64,000 bases of DNA from positions 62,001-126,000 of the forward strand of contig JAUKTV010000022.1 in NCBI GenBank assembly GCA_030549205.1, read 5' to 3'. Position numbers and translations under genes: made by a program. Source of the DNA: Apiosordaria backusii. Lineage: Eukaryota > Ascomycota > Sordariomycetes > Sordariales > Lasiosphaeriaceae. Of the stretch, positions 23,605 to 33,042 are shown in pieces (the first letter of the stretch is position 1; each line of letters starts with the position of its first letter). The notes beneath the pieces were generated by a model. The model ran no database searches. It was not told the DNA's origin and saw nothing but the letters and a program-made list of their open reading frames with translations.

Positions 23605-25284
23605 TCACAAAAACAGGCAACCCCCCCCCATCGGCAACGTCAAACTACTCCCACTCCTCCTCTCCCCCTTTCCCCACCCCCTCTCAAAATCAAACAAATA
23701 CGCCACCGCAGGAATAACCTGCACCGCAATCCCCTCCGCCATCCTCCTCCCAAGACACGTCCTCGCCCCCCCATAAAAAACAGGAAACTCCGCCGCGCTC
23801 TTATGTGCCAGTCTCCCAGTTTCACTATCAAGGAACCTCCCCGGGTTGAACTCGTCCGCGTCCTTGCCCCAGGTGAGCTTCGACCTCTGCATCGCCCACA
23901 AACACCACACCAGCACCGAGTCTTTTGGGAGATGTGTCCCGTCTGGCAGGGTGCACTCTGCTTGGGTTTGGCGGATTTCAAAGGGGATTGGGGGGTAGAG
24001 TCGTAGGGCTTCGTAAAAGACTGCGAGGGAGTAGGGCATTGTGACTGGGGTGAAGAGGGTAGGTGGGAAGGGCAGCAGCCCGGCCGGGGGGGAAGGTCCT
24101 CAGACGAGAGGGGTTGTTGTTGTTGGGATAAGACCGAATCGACCTCGGAGCGGATCTTGGATAGGACTTCTGGGTGGGAGAGCAAAAGGTAGAATGTCCA
24201 GGTTAGGGCTTGGCCGGTGGTGTCGCGGCCGGCGGAGAGGTAGGTTAGGGCGGCGTCGGCGACGGTGGAGGGGGAGTCGGGAATGGCGGAGAGGAGGGAC
24301 TGGATTAGGGAGCCGGAGATTTGGTCGAGTTTGTCAGAGGCGGATGACGAGGAGGAGAAAGATGTTGTTTTGGAGCCATCTTCGTCTTGGAAGGCTTTTT
24401 GATCCTCCATGGCGCGGGAGACGATTTCGAGGCCGAATTTCTTGACTATTGAGACGCTCTTTCGGAATTTGCGCCCAAAGAAGAGCTCGGTCAGGGGGTA
24501 AAGGGGGTTCTGAAAACGTTGGGCTGTGCAGCCTGATGCGTGGTCGAAGGAGGAAGAGAAGGGGGAGGAGAAGTGCATTTCCATCTTTTTTTGATGTCAG
24601 TAAATGCGGTATAAACTCAAAAATGAAAAAGGGGGGAGACTTGCGTTGTAAGCCATCTTTCCCATGAGTTTGGTGGTGATTTCATGAAAGATATCTTGTA
24701 GGTCGACTACTTGATTAGGTTTGGTAGACTGAAGTTCCTTGACACTTTCGGATAGGTATTGCGGGAGGGCAACATCGGTCAGGACACGGAGGTTGGCTGT
24801 GTTGAGGAAGCTCAGGCCGGCTTTGCGTTGAAGCTTCCAAAAGTCACCGTCTGCGTTGATGATGCCGTTGCCGAAGAGGTCCCAGGACCGGGTTTTGACA
24901 AAGTTTCCTTTGGTGAAGAGGCCTTCGTGCTTGAAGACGTAGTCTAGGTTTTGAGGGTCGTGGATGAGGACGCCTGGGGGGAGGGTTGGGACTGTGAGAG
25001 CGAGAGTTTCGTAGCCGAATTGACGTTGGCATCTGTCGAACCAGCTGAGGAGGTTCCATCTTGGTTGAAGGAATTGTATCCCGTTGCCGACCAGTGGTAG
25101 GGTGTTTGGTGGGTTTCTATGAGAGTGTGAGTCCAGGGGACTAAGGTTGTGTAACAGGGTGAGTTGTTTACCTTAGGGGTTCCCCATTGCGCCTGATGGC
25201 CTTCTTTCCTGTGACTGCGCGAACCAAGAGCGCAAACACCACTGCTGCAAGGAGGTAATGCGCTGAGCCCAGAAGGAGCCCCAT
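23605..25284 (-). CDS. Cytochrome P450 monooxygenase, frame broken by one base
   Basis: Three exons on the minus strand: 25284-25172, 25116-24645 and 24584-23605. Residues 1-25 form a hydrophobic anchor (LLLGSAHYLLAAVVFALLV), so the enzyme should sit in the ER membrane. The oxygen-binding I-helix AGRDTT lies at about 310. The ExxR motif appears in EALRLYPP, and the haem-cysteine loop as FYGGARTCLGRR. The MEMH and WAMQR segments resemble the CYP52/CYP86 clan of fatty-acid and alkane omega-hydroxylases, so such a substrate is an inference. Intron 2 has GC-AG ends (gcaagt). Between the I-helix and ExxR the frame shifts at a run of seven G on the plus strand (24086-24092). One more base would restore continuity. 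The end of the gene also lies in a nine-base run, so the C-terminus is uncertain. A true pseudogene cannot be excluded. Confidence 0.88.
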
Positions 25285-25982
25285 TGTGAGTGTTTTCTAC
25301 TTGACCAGCATAGGATGGCGAATGTGTATGTTGAAGCAACTCTAGGGGCGGTGTTTAGGTGATCACGATGTCTCAGCAAGACTCAAGAGGTGACGTTGCT
25401 GCCAACAATCTTGCCCTTGTTTGCGCTCTCGACTTATAAGACAAGGTCCATGCAAGGTAACTTAGGTGAGCCAATTGCAGTGGCGGTCATCGATCTTGAT
25501 AAAGATTGGACCCGGTACCACAAAACCGATCTGAATTGACCAATTGATCTCGGGTATCGTCTGAAGTTGAGGCTCGACTTTGGATGATTTCATGTGAAGG
25601 CGGGATCTTAACTGCTGTTGGTATCAGGGCTTGGCAGTTCCAAGAACCCCTGCCCGCTTTGTGTCACGACTGCAATCGCCGGCAGGAGATTTGCACGGAT
25701 TGGGAGAAGACAGGGGGCTTATGTCGTGCCCTGGTTCTCGGCGGGATGCGCTCACTGCAGAAAGCTTGGAGCTGTCGCTCCTTTTCCACCACTTCAATAA
25801 CGTCATACAAGGGAGCTAGGGCCAAGCTAGAGCTCTCGACTTCACACCATTGAATCCCGACCACATTTTGTCGAACCATTCAAACAAAACCAGCGATTGG
25901 TCTTCGGCAGCAATTTCATTCCCGTTGTGATACCATTCCCGATCCCAAGGAAACGGCATTCTCAACGTCCAACCAGCCCACC
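25285..25982. promoter_or_regulatory. Shared upstream region of the P450 and methyltransferase-like genes
   Basis: About 700 bp separate the ATG of the minus-strand P450 from the ATG of the plus-strand methyltransferase-like gene. I find no gene here. The two genes are therefore arranged head to head and may share control elements. No specific binding site was recognised with confidence. Confidence 0.45.
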
Positions 25983-26967
25983 ATGGCGCCTCTCCTCCCC
26001 CGGATGCAAGTCTTTGAGATAGCAGACCAAGAATGGTAAATCACCCCATCTTTTATCCAGAATTCCCATCCTCACTCTCTTCCTCAGGTTCCCCCAATTC
26101 CTCCGCGGCTACATGCAAGCCGCCCTCACAGCCGCCTGGACAACCTACATCCCCCTCCTCCAATCCTCCTCCCCCGCCCGCATCGTAGCCCACCTCCTCT
26201 CCCGCCAACTAGGCCCAACCATCCACAACTACACCTTCATCGACTTCTGCGCCGGCGGAGGCGGCCCTACCCCCTCAATAGAAAAACATCTCAACGCCGC
26301 TATCACATCCTCCCTCCCCTCTCCCGCCTCCTCCAGCGCCAACTACGCCGCAGCAGCAACCGCCCCTCCCCCGGTGCAGTTCGTGCTCACCGACCTCCAC
26401 CCCCACGTCGAGCTCTGGTCCTCAGCCGCCGCCGCGTCCCCAAACCTGACCTATGTGAAAGAATCCGTCGACGCGAGCAACGTGTCTCCCGATTTGATCA
26501 ACGATCACAAAAAGAAGGGAAAAAAGGTGTTTAGGTTGTTTAATCTGGCATTTCACCACTTTGACGATGTCCTTGCAAAGAGAATCCTCAAAAACACACT
26601 AGAAACAAGCGATGGGTTTGGAATTTTTGAGTTGCAGGACCGGAGCCTGGCGGGCTTCCTCGCGTGCTGTTTGTTTGGTCTCGGGGCGATGGTCATGGCG
26701 CCTTATTATGCTTTTGTCTGGGGGGCGCCCATGGCGCTGGTGTGGACGTATCTGATCCCAGCGCTGCCGGCGGTGCTGGTTTTTGATGGGTGGATGTCTT
26801 GTTTGAGGACGAGAACTCCGGAAGAGATCAAGGAGTTGCTGAGAAACTGTGGGGTGGCGCAGGAGGAGGTGAGGAAGTGGGAAATGAAGAGCGGGAGGGA
26901 GAGGTTTATCCCCGGTGTTGGGTATGTTAATTGGGTGATTGTGACGAAGAAGGCGAGCCAGGAGTAA
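25983..26967 (+). CDS. Membrane-anchored methyltransferase-like protein
   Basis: Two exons, 25983-26035 and 26088-26967, give 310 residues. The ATG at 25983 has a strong caccATGG context, and the splice re-creates W at residue 18. A class I methyltransferase-like core is suggested by FIDFCAGGGGPTPSIE near 55-70 (motif I glycine loop), VLTDLHPHVELW near 105-116 (acidic motif II) and FNLAFHHFDD near 155-165. After this, residues of about 200-255 are strongly hydrophobic (FLACCLFGLGAMVMAPYYAF and PALPAVLVF) and could form two membrane segments. The C-terminus returns to a soluble fold ending in VGYVNWVIVTKK. A small-molecule or lipid methyltransferase at a membrane is plausible, but the substrate is unknown. 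The gene lies head to head with a P450. A low-complexity Ser/Ala insert sits between motifs I and II. Confidence 0.72.
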
Positions 26968-27212
26968 GGGTATCGATAGCTCGGGGGGAATTGAAGGGGT
27001 TAATAAGGGGGGTGGTGTAGGATAGTGTGGACTGTACATATTTGAGGTGGCATCAACAGAGCATAGAATCGTAAATAAGCGACAGTGTAGGGAAAGCCCT
27101 GGATTGGCAATCGCGTAATTCAGTTTGGGTATCAACATACATACGTACAGGCATCTTTTGCAGACCCCAGCTAAAAAGTGAATATAAAAAACCAAAAACA
27201 GACAAAACATCA

Positions 27213-27824
27213 TCACTTTTTGGACATCATCAACCTCAAAAACTCATCTTCATCCACACCTCCCTTCCCACTCGCATCGAATTCCTCCACCATAGCAATG
27301 ATATCCGCGTCTGGTATGTTATTCCCCACTTGCTTGCTGACCCTTCTCAAATCGTCCTGCGTGATCATGCCCTTCCCATCGACGTCAAATAACCTAAAGG
27401 CCCTCCTCAGCTCTTCCCTGGGGTCTCGTTGCCGTATCAACGTTCCCGCGATGGCTTGGACGATGGGCAGGCTGAAAAGGCGGTAGATGGGCGGGCAGTC
27501 CTGGTCGTGGGTCCAGGAGGGGGGTTTCTGGCCGTGGCGGATGAGGAGGTCAAAGGTCTGGGCTTTGGGGAGCTCGAAGCCGAGGGCGCGGAGGACGAAG
27601 CGGAATTCTTCGTAGGAGAGGAAGCCGTCTTTGTTGGAGTCGAAGAGGTCGAACTGTGTATACCCCGTCAGTGGTAATTATGACGTGTGAGAGGGACAGG
27701 GGAGGCGTACGGCCTCGCTAACGCGTGTTTTTTGCTCGTCAGACAACTTGTTGTAGTCTTCTCGTGATGGGGCGGCGTATTGGATTGCGCCGCGGCCGCC
27801 GGAGGACGACGCCATTGCTGCCAT
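27213..27824 (-). CDS. cdc31: Centrin (Cdc31-type EF-hand protein)
   Basis: Two exons on the minus strand, 27824-27711 and 27653-27213, give 184 residues. Centrin is a calcium-binding component of the spindle pole body, and it also associates with mRNA export and DNA repair complexes. EF-hand 1, DSNKDGFLSYEE, is complete. The second hand is not recognisable as a calcium loop. In its place is a stretch of about 45 residues with HGQKPPSWTHDQD and PPIYRLFSLPIVQAIAG. The family hallmark RQRDPREELRRAFRLFD comes next, with hands 3 (DVDGKGMITQDD) and 4 (DASGKGGVDEDE). Yeast Cdc31 is about 161 residues, so this protein is somewhat longer, mainly in the degenerate second hand. The intron (57 nt) falls just before hand 1. 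The gene is divergent from the BUD22-like gene with about 500 bp between them. Confidence 0.85.
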
Positions 27825-28319
27825 GTTTATAATGGGTCTCTGCGACGGGGCGCCGGCGGGAGGAATGCGCAGGAAGGTTTGTGGCTACCGGGTAGGCTTG
27901 ATGCGCTGGAGGATTAACAAACCAAACAATGCAGAGACGACGGTAAAAAACAAAGAGCTGTATGCGATGTTGGAAAGGCAGAGAGGGTGGAGGAGAAGAA
28001 TGGCTTGTTTTGGCTGGTTGCGGCTTGTCCCGTCTTTTTTCTTGTTCAGTGCAATACGTGGGAATGGTGGATAGCGAACAAAGAATGGAACGAAACGTCA
28101 GGTTGTTGGGCGCGTTTCTTGCTGTCCACTTTACGCGTCCTGACAGACGCACATCCCCTGTCGGCGTCGATGCCAAGCCTGAGAGCCCCGCTAAAATTTG
28201 CTTAAGCAGAGGGCTTCAATCCGTTTTTGCGACGATGCATCAAGAAGCTTCGCAGCTTGAGCAGCCACCACGTCGTCAATTGCGCCAAACACCAGAATTC
28301 CTAGGAAAAATCAGAGAAA
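27825..28319. promoter_or_regulatory. Shared upstream region of the centrin and BUD22-like genes
   Basis: The two start codons are 495 bp apart and diverge. No gene-like frame is present. The region presumably holds both promoters, but I recognise no specific element. Confidence 0.45.
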
Positions 28320-29903
28320 ATGGTCAAACGAAAGCGCGGTGACGAGGAATCCTCGCTTAATGTCTCTGCCGTCTTTTTCAGGCACCGCGACGAGGTCTTC
28401 CGCGCCATCAAAAACGCCAAAGGCCGCGAGCGCCAGCGACAGAGCAAGCGGTTAAAGGATGCCAAATCGACTCCCGACAAGAAGGCGAGGATAGAGAAGG
28501 AGATTGTTGTTCTCAATGTATGCATGTATTCACAGCATCTTTCTCGGCCTTACTATGCTAATCATGTCACAGTCCCTCGACCTCCACCAAACAGCCCACG
28601 CCCACCTCTGCTCCTCCCTCCTGCGCTTCAAGAGCATCGCCGAACACGAAAGATTGCCCACCGAAATCAAGGGCGGCGTTCCAAAACCAGAGCTAACTGA
28701 GGAAGAAAAAACAGCGCTGCATAATGTCACCAGCGCGCTGTACAGTTACGCTGGTGTGAAAGAGGTGGTGACCAAGGCTTTGGGGATATCTGCAAAGCAC
28801 TGGGTGTGCCGGTGCCGGAAAAAAAGGGCAAAGGGAAGAAGGAGAAGACCGATAGCAAGGAGGAGGTAACCCCAGCCGAAGAGTTAAAGAAGGCGGCCAA
28901 AGAAAAGGAGGACATGAAGGGTAAGAAGGCGGCTAAAGAGAATGACGAGAAGAAGGACAAGAAAGAGAAGGAGGTGAAGCAAAAGAAGCCTAAGGAGGTC
29001 CCAGTACAAGACGGCGACGAGGGTGAGGAGGACGAGGGTATCAACTATGGAGATGACGTTGACGAAAAGGTGGTCTCCCGCATGGCAGATCTTCTCGGGT
29101 CAAGTTCTGAAGACGAAGACGAATACGAGGCGGAGAAACTAGCGCTGGCAAAACGCCAGTCCAAAACCAAGACATCACCACCCAAAGATCTCGACCCAAT
29201 GGAAATCACATCCGACGAAGAAGGCGGTGACGAGGCAGATTCCGATGACGGCAGCGATCTCGATCCAATGGAAATAACCGACGACGAAGCAGGCGAGCAA
29301 AACGACGATGAAGGAAGCGACGAATTCGCCGGCTTCAGTGATTCCAATCAAATTTCAGCGAGCGACGACGACAGTGACGGAGAAGACGGAAACCAACAAA
29401 GTGATTCTTCCTCATCATCCTCGACCGATACCCCACCACCCAAAAAGACCAAAAAGGCCCCCAAAGTCGAAGTCAACGGCTCAACCTTCCTTCCCTCCCT
29501 AATGGGAGGCTACATATCCGGCTCTGAATCAGCCTCCGATGTCGACATCGCCCCAACCCGCAAAAACCGCCGCGGCCAGCGAGCTCGGCAGGCCATCTGG
29601 GAAAAGAAATTCAAGGAACAAGCCAAGCATCTCAAGGAGCAGCAGAACAAGCGGGATGCGGGCTGGGATCTGAAGAGGGGTGCCGTAGATGGGGACAACA
29701 AACCCTGGAAAAAGGGCATCAAGAACCCTTTCAAGGCTACCGGGGCAAACGATCTTGTTGTCAAGAAGGAAGAGCCGCCGAAGAAGGACAGGGCGAGAGA
29801 TGATCTTGGCACATTGCATCCCAGTTGGGAGGCTAGGAGGCTGGCCAAGGAGAAGGAGAAGCTTACTGCTCCGTTCCAGGGCAAGAAGATTACTTTTGAC
29901 TAG
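28320..29903 (+). CDS. BUD22-family ribosome biogenesis protein, frame broken by one base
   Basis: Exon 1 is 28320-28517 and exon 2 starts at 28573, joined through a 55-nt intron. The product begins MVKRKRGDEE and carries the BUD22 N-terminal pattern VFRAIKNAKGRERQRQSKR. The middle is highly acidic (DEEGGDEADSDDGSD and similar). The C-terminus has the BUD22/SRFBP1 signature LHPSWEARRLAKEKEK ending in GKKITFD. Bud22 works in the nucleolus in maturation of the small ribosomal subunit. Within exon 2 the frame changes by -1 at tttgggg (28779-28785): KALG is followed in the new frame by DICKALGVPVPEKKGK. Either one base is missing, or translation slips, since T TTG GGG fits the general X XXY YYZ form. 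If continuous, the protein would be about 509 residues. Identification is good from both ends of the protein. Confidence 0.85.
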
Positions 29904-30360
29904 TTTAGCAGTATTTAATGCCACGATCACGAATGCAAAGGCAAGAGTATATAAATCAACGCGATTTTATTCTTAGCCATGCTGGGAGATGCTACGAGTT
30001 GCCCTCAGCAACAATCCTGCGCTGCACCCAATGCCCTAGCAAATGTCAAATACGCCCCCCAACAAACAGAAATAGGCCTCGTCATGACAAAGTTAGGCGT
30101 TGAAAAGAAAAGATTAGGCCTCATAGATTCCATCAAATGCCTAAATAGATCACCGCAACGCCTTCTCACAACCCATGCTATGCCTCCTTTCTCCCTTTGC
30201 CACGCCTCACTTTTGCTGCTTATATGCCTCGAGAAACGCAACGCACCCCCAATGAACAAAAGGTCAACGCATATAACAATAATTTGCACGCCTATTACCT
30301 TTTTCCCCAACGCCTCGTTTTGCATTTTTGGCCCCCGTTTCAACTCTGCTTGACGCCCCT
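29904..30360. other. Convergent 3' flanks
   Basis: About 460 bp lie between the stop of the BUD22-like gene and the stop of the F-box-like gene on the other strand. The sequence is probable 3' UTR and terminator for both. No gene or repeat is recognised. Confidence 0.5.
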
Positions 30361-32811
30361 TTAATCGGAACGAGCACGCTTGATAGCGCGACCGTCAGAC
30401 AGGAAGGTCGCGGGTGTTCCAGATAGCCTCGCCGGGCTGTTGTATCCGCTCACAAACAGTGAGCTGGTGGTGGACCTTCTTGGTCCGGCCGTCGAAGGGG
30501 GCGGCATGCTGCCCCCCCTGATGGCAGAGTCGGCAGGGGGCAATTTCTCCATCAACGCCCTCAGCTCCTCTGCCTCGGCCGCCTCAGTCGCTTGACGAGC
30601 AACATTGTCGAAGTCACTAGGCCTTTCGTCGAGCATGACCACGTCATCGTCATCATCCGTGTCGCCTACAAAAAGCGGCGAACTGTCCCTGGAACCAAAC
30701 AGCGAGGGCCTTGACGAGAGAACGGAGGCGCTTGACGCAATAACCGAGGTTATCGGCGAAAGAATCGAGGCTCTCGAAGGCCGGGTTGATGATGTATGAG
30801 TTGATAAAGTTGAATGCGTGACGCTCCTTGAGCGCGGCCTCTTCACTTGTCCCCTACCCCTCCACTTACCCCTTCCACGCGCTCTGTAATCCCTCCCATG
30901 CCCTCTCAAAGATCCAGACTCGCTATCGGCATCCGAGCCCCCATCTCCCATCCTGCTACCCCTCCTATTACTCCCCAAAGCAAAGCTCGCAACGTCCACA
31001 TCATACTCCCTACCACCCCCCTCTCTCATCTCATCGTACGAACACCGCCCATTGCGAGGTTCATAACACTCCTTGACGACCTCCCAGTCCTCCACCGTCG
31101 GCTTCCATCTCCCCTGGTTATCATCATCACCACCACCACCATCATCATCCTCATCGCCATCTCGTGCACCACCAACAAGAGGCCTCAACTTCTCCAACCG
31201 ACTCCCCTCCTCCCTCACAGGCACCTTCGGCATAGTAACAACGCCCTCAATATCCCTCTCAAAGCTCCAATCCTCCACCTCCACTCTCATCCCATCAAGG
31301 GCATGGAGCGTCTTGTGCAAATCATACCACCTAACCCACTCCATCCCACGCAGCTGATAAATGTAATCCACCCCCTGAACTGTCCTCAAAGCCCGATTCA
31401 TCCGCATATTCGGCTGGCCCTTGGTCTTGTTCCCCAACAGCCTCTTCATAGCCGGGTGTTCCGTCCCCCTCCTCATGTAGCACGCCTCCGACTCATTAAT
31501 ATACACCACCATGGTCTTGAGCCGCTTCATGTCCACCAGCCAGCTCAACGCGTACGTCCGGCGCGAGTACGGCACCCTTTTCCCCTTCCCCCCCTCCTCA
31601 CCAATGGCGGCGGCGACATCGGCGATGTCACCTCCCCTGCCGCCGCGTGGCAGCGTGTACAGCGGAGCAGTGAGGTACTGGTTGCCAGTAAGCACCAGCT
31701 CAATGTGCTGAATCCTTTCAATGCGAGCCACCCCGCTGCCCTGACAGAAGCGATGAAACTCCCCCAGAGAGGAGAAGGCGAACGTGTTCAACCCGTAAAA
31801 GATGTGAGCGCCCAGCCACAAGAAGCGTTTCGAGACCCGCAGCAGGGCCAGGACCTCACCTGGATTATGGCCGTCCGTATTCACGACGCAGTCCTTCCCC
31901 GGGCCCCAGAAGAAGAAATTCCGCAAGCCGGAGCGACGGGGGTCTTCCACCGCAGGAAAATTGGCCGGGGGTTTGAACGCGTCGAGCCGAGACACGCAGT
32001 GTACGAGCCTCCCATCCTTGAAGAGAACCAACTTGAGAATATCAAGCTGCACAAACTCCGGCAGCTTCTCAAACGGAAACGGCTTATCCCCTCTATCAAA
32101 CTCCTTCGCCTCCGGGGTAGCAGCAGTCCCAACCTCGACCCGTCTCAACGCTCCACCGACCGCATCCAAAACCGTCACGGTGGTGCCCTCCTCACTGTCG
32201 TCCTCACTACCCCCCTCCTCATCACTATCCTCCTCCTCCCCATCACTACCCTCCTCCCCCCCCTCACCCTTCCCCCCATTATTCACCCCCGCCCGTTCAA
32301 CAACCGCCGGACCAAGCACAAACCTAATATCCGGATGCCTCAGCGAAATCTTCGTACTCATATTCTCCTCCTTCGCGCTCTGCTTGAATATATCCGGGTA
32401 GCTCCTCCCCCTAAACTCTTCCTCCAACTCCTCCAACTCCTCCTCACTCACCGGCAACCCCAAATGAAGCCTTAACATGGTCGACCACTTCCGCTTCGTG
32501 TGCAGACCTCCCGGAGCCAACCTCTTCCTCAACCTCTCATTCTCCTTCATCAGCACCAAAATCCGGTTGTCCATCTCCTTCTTCTGCTCCACAATCTCCT
32601 TCTCCTTGCCCCTGAGTTGCTCTCTAACCCGGCGAAGCTCCGCTTGCATATTCGCCTGCCGAAGATTGCAGTTGGGGAAAATGCAGTCTTGCTGCTGCTG
32701 CTGCTGCTGGCCGCCTTCGGGGAAAGCATCCAAGTTGGAGGGGCCTTCGCCTCCGTTGCTGCTGCTGAGGCCGGCATCGCCGCTGGCATCATAATCACTA
32801 GTATTATCCAT
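30361..32811 (-). CDS. F-box-like protein with coiled coil and Ser/Arg-rich tail
   Basis: This is a single-exon gene of 816 residues. The N-terminus carries a run of seven Gln, then a Cys-containing stretch (CIFPNCNLRQANM) and a coiled coil at about 55-100. An acidic insert follows (about 185-210). The segment KPFPFEKLPEFVQLDILKLVLF at about 245-265 resembles an F-box (given here only as a description of its LP and hydrophobic spacing). The next 300 residues, with LLRVSKRFLWLGAHIFYGLNTFAF, have the feel of fungal proteins in which an F-box-like motif precedes a conserved domain of unknown function. The tail is rich in Ser, Arg, Gly and Asp with an RGRGKWRGRG box. F-box proteins bring substrates to SCF ubiquitin ligases, but that role is only suggested. 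The start at 32811 precedes an acidic N-terminus and has no better upstream ATG. Confidence 0.72.
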   Translation of the reverse strand: MDNTSDYDASGDAGLSSSNGGEGPSNLDAFPEGGQQQQQQQDCIFPNCNLRQANMQAELRRVREQLRGKEKEIVEQKKEMDNRILVLMKENERLRKRLAPGGLHTKRKWSTMLRLHLGLPVSEEELEELEEEFRGRSYPDIFKQSAKEENMSTKISLRHPDIRFVLGPAVVERAGVNNGGKGEGGEEGSDGEEEDSDEEGGSEDDSEEGTTVTVLDAVGGALRRVEVGTAATPEAKEFDRGDKPFPFEKLPEFVQLDILKLVLFKDGRLVHCVSRLDAFKPPANFPAVEDPRRSGLRNFFFWGPGKDCVVNTDGHNPGEVLALLRVSKRFLWLGAHIFYGLNTFAFSSLGEFHRFCQGSGVARIERIQHIELVLTGNQYLTAPLYTLPRGGRGGDIADVAAAIGEEGGKGKRVPYSRRTYALSWLVDMKRLKTMVVYINESEACYMRRGTEHPAMKRLLGNKTKGQPNMRMNRALRTVQGVDYIYQLRGMEWVRWYDLHKTLHALDGMRVEVEDWSFERDIEGVVTMPKVPVREEGSRLEKLRPLVGGARDGDEDDDGGGGDDDNQGRWKPTVEDWEVVKECYEPRNGRCSYDEMREGGGREYDVDVASFALGSNRRGSRMGDGGSDADSESGSLRGHGRDYRARGRGKWRGRGQVKRPRSRSVTHSTLSTHTSSTRPSRASILSPITSVIASSASVLSSRPSLFGSRDSSPLFVGDTDDDDDVVMLDERPSDFDNVARQATEAAEAEELRALMEKLPPADSAIRGGSMPPPSTAGPRRSTTSSLFVSGYNSPARLSGTPATFLSDGRAIKRARSD

Positions 32812-32977
32812 GATTGGATAGATGTGAATATGAGATCAAACGTATGACTGAGAAGCTCAGATGTTTTCTAAAAAAAAAAATCAGATGAAATGTGTAAGAC
32901 TAGGTGTGTTAGATAGGTAGATACTAATGTCTTCGATCGAAGAAATTGTAGAGATGAAGCAGTAAGTTGAAAGGCCC

Positions 32978-33042
32978 AGGTAGGTAGGTAGGTAGGTAGG
33001 TAGGTAGGTAGGTAGGTAGGTAGGTAGGTAGGTAGGTAGGTA
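32978..33042. repeat. TAGG tetranucleotide microsatellite, 15 copies
   Basis: Fifteen perfect TAGG units (32981-33040) plus partial ends lie about 170 bp upstream of the F-box-like gene start. The unit is the same as in the motif dispersed through other intergenic parts of the window. Confidence 0.95.

Noticed and set aside
28327..28380. Possible tiny intron at the start of the BUD22-like gene (ends in tctttttcag)
   Set aside because: It would be only about 40 nt, and the frame reads through cleanly, so no intron is needed.
30847..32475. 542-codon plus-strand frame opposite the F-box-like gene
   Set aside because: It is an antisense shadow of a GC-rich coding exon, with His/Pro/Leu-rich sequence typical of such shadows.
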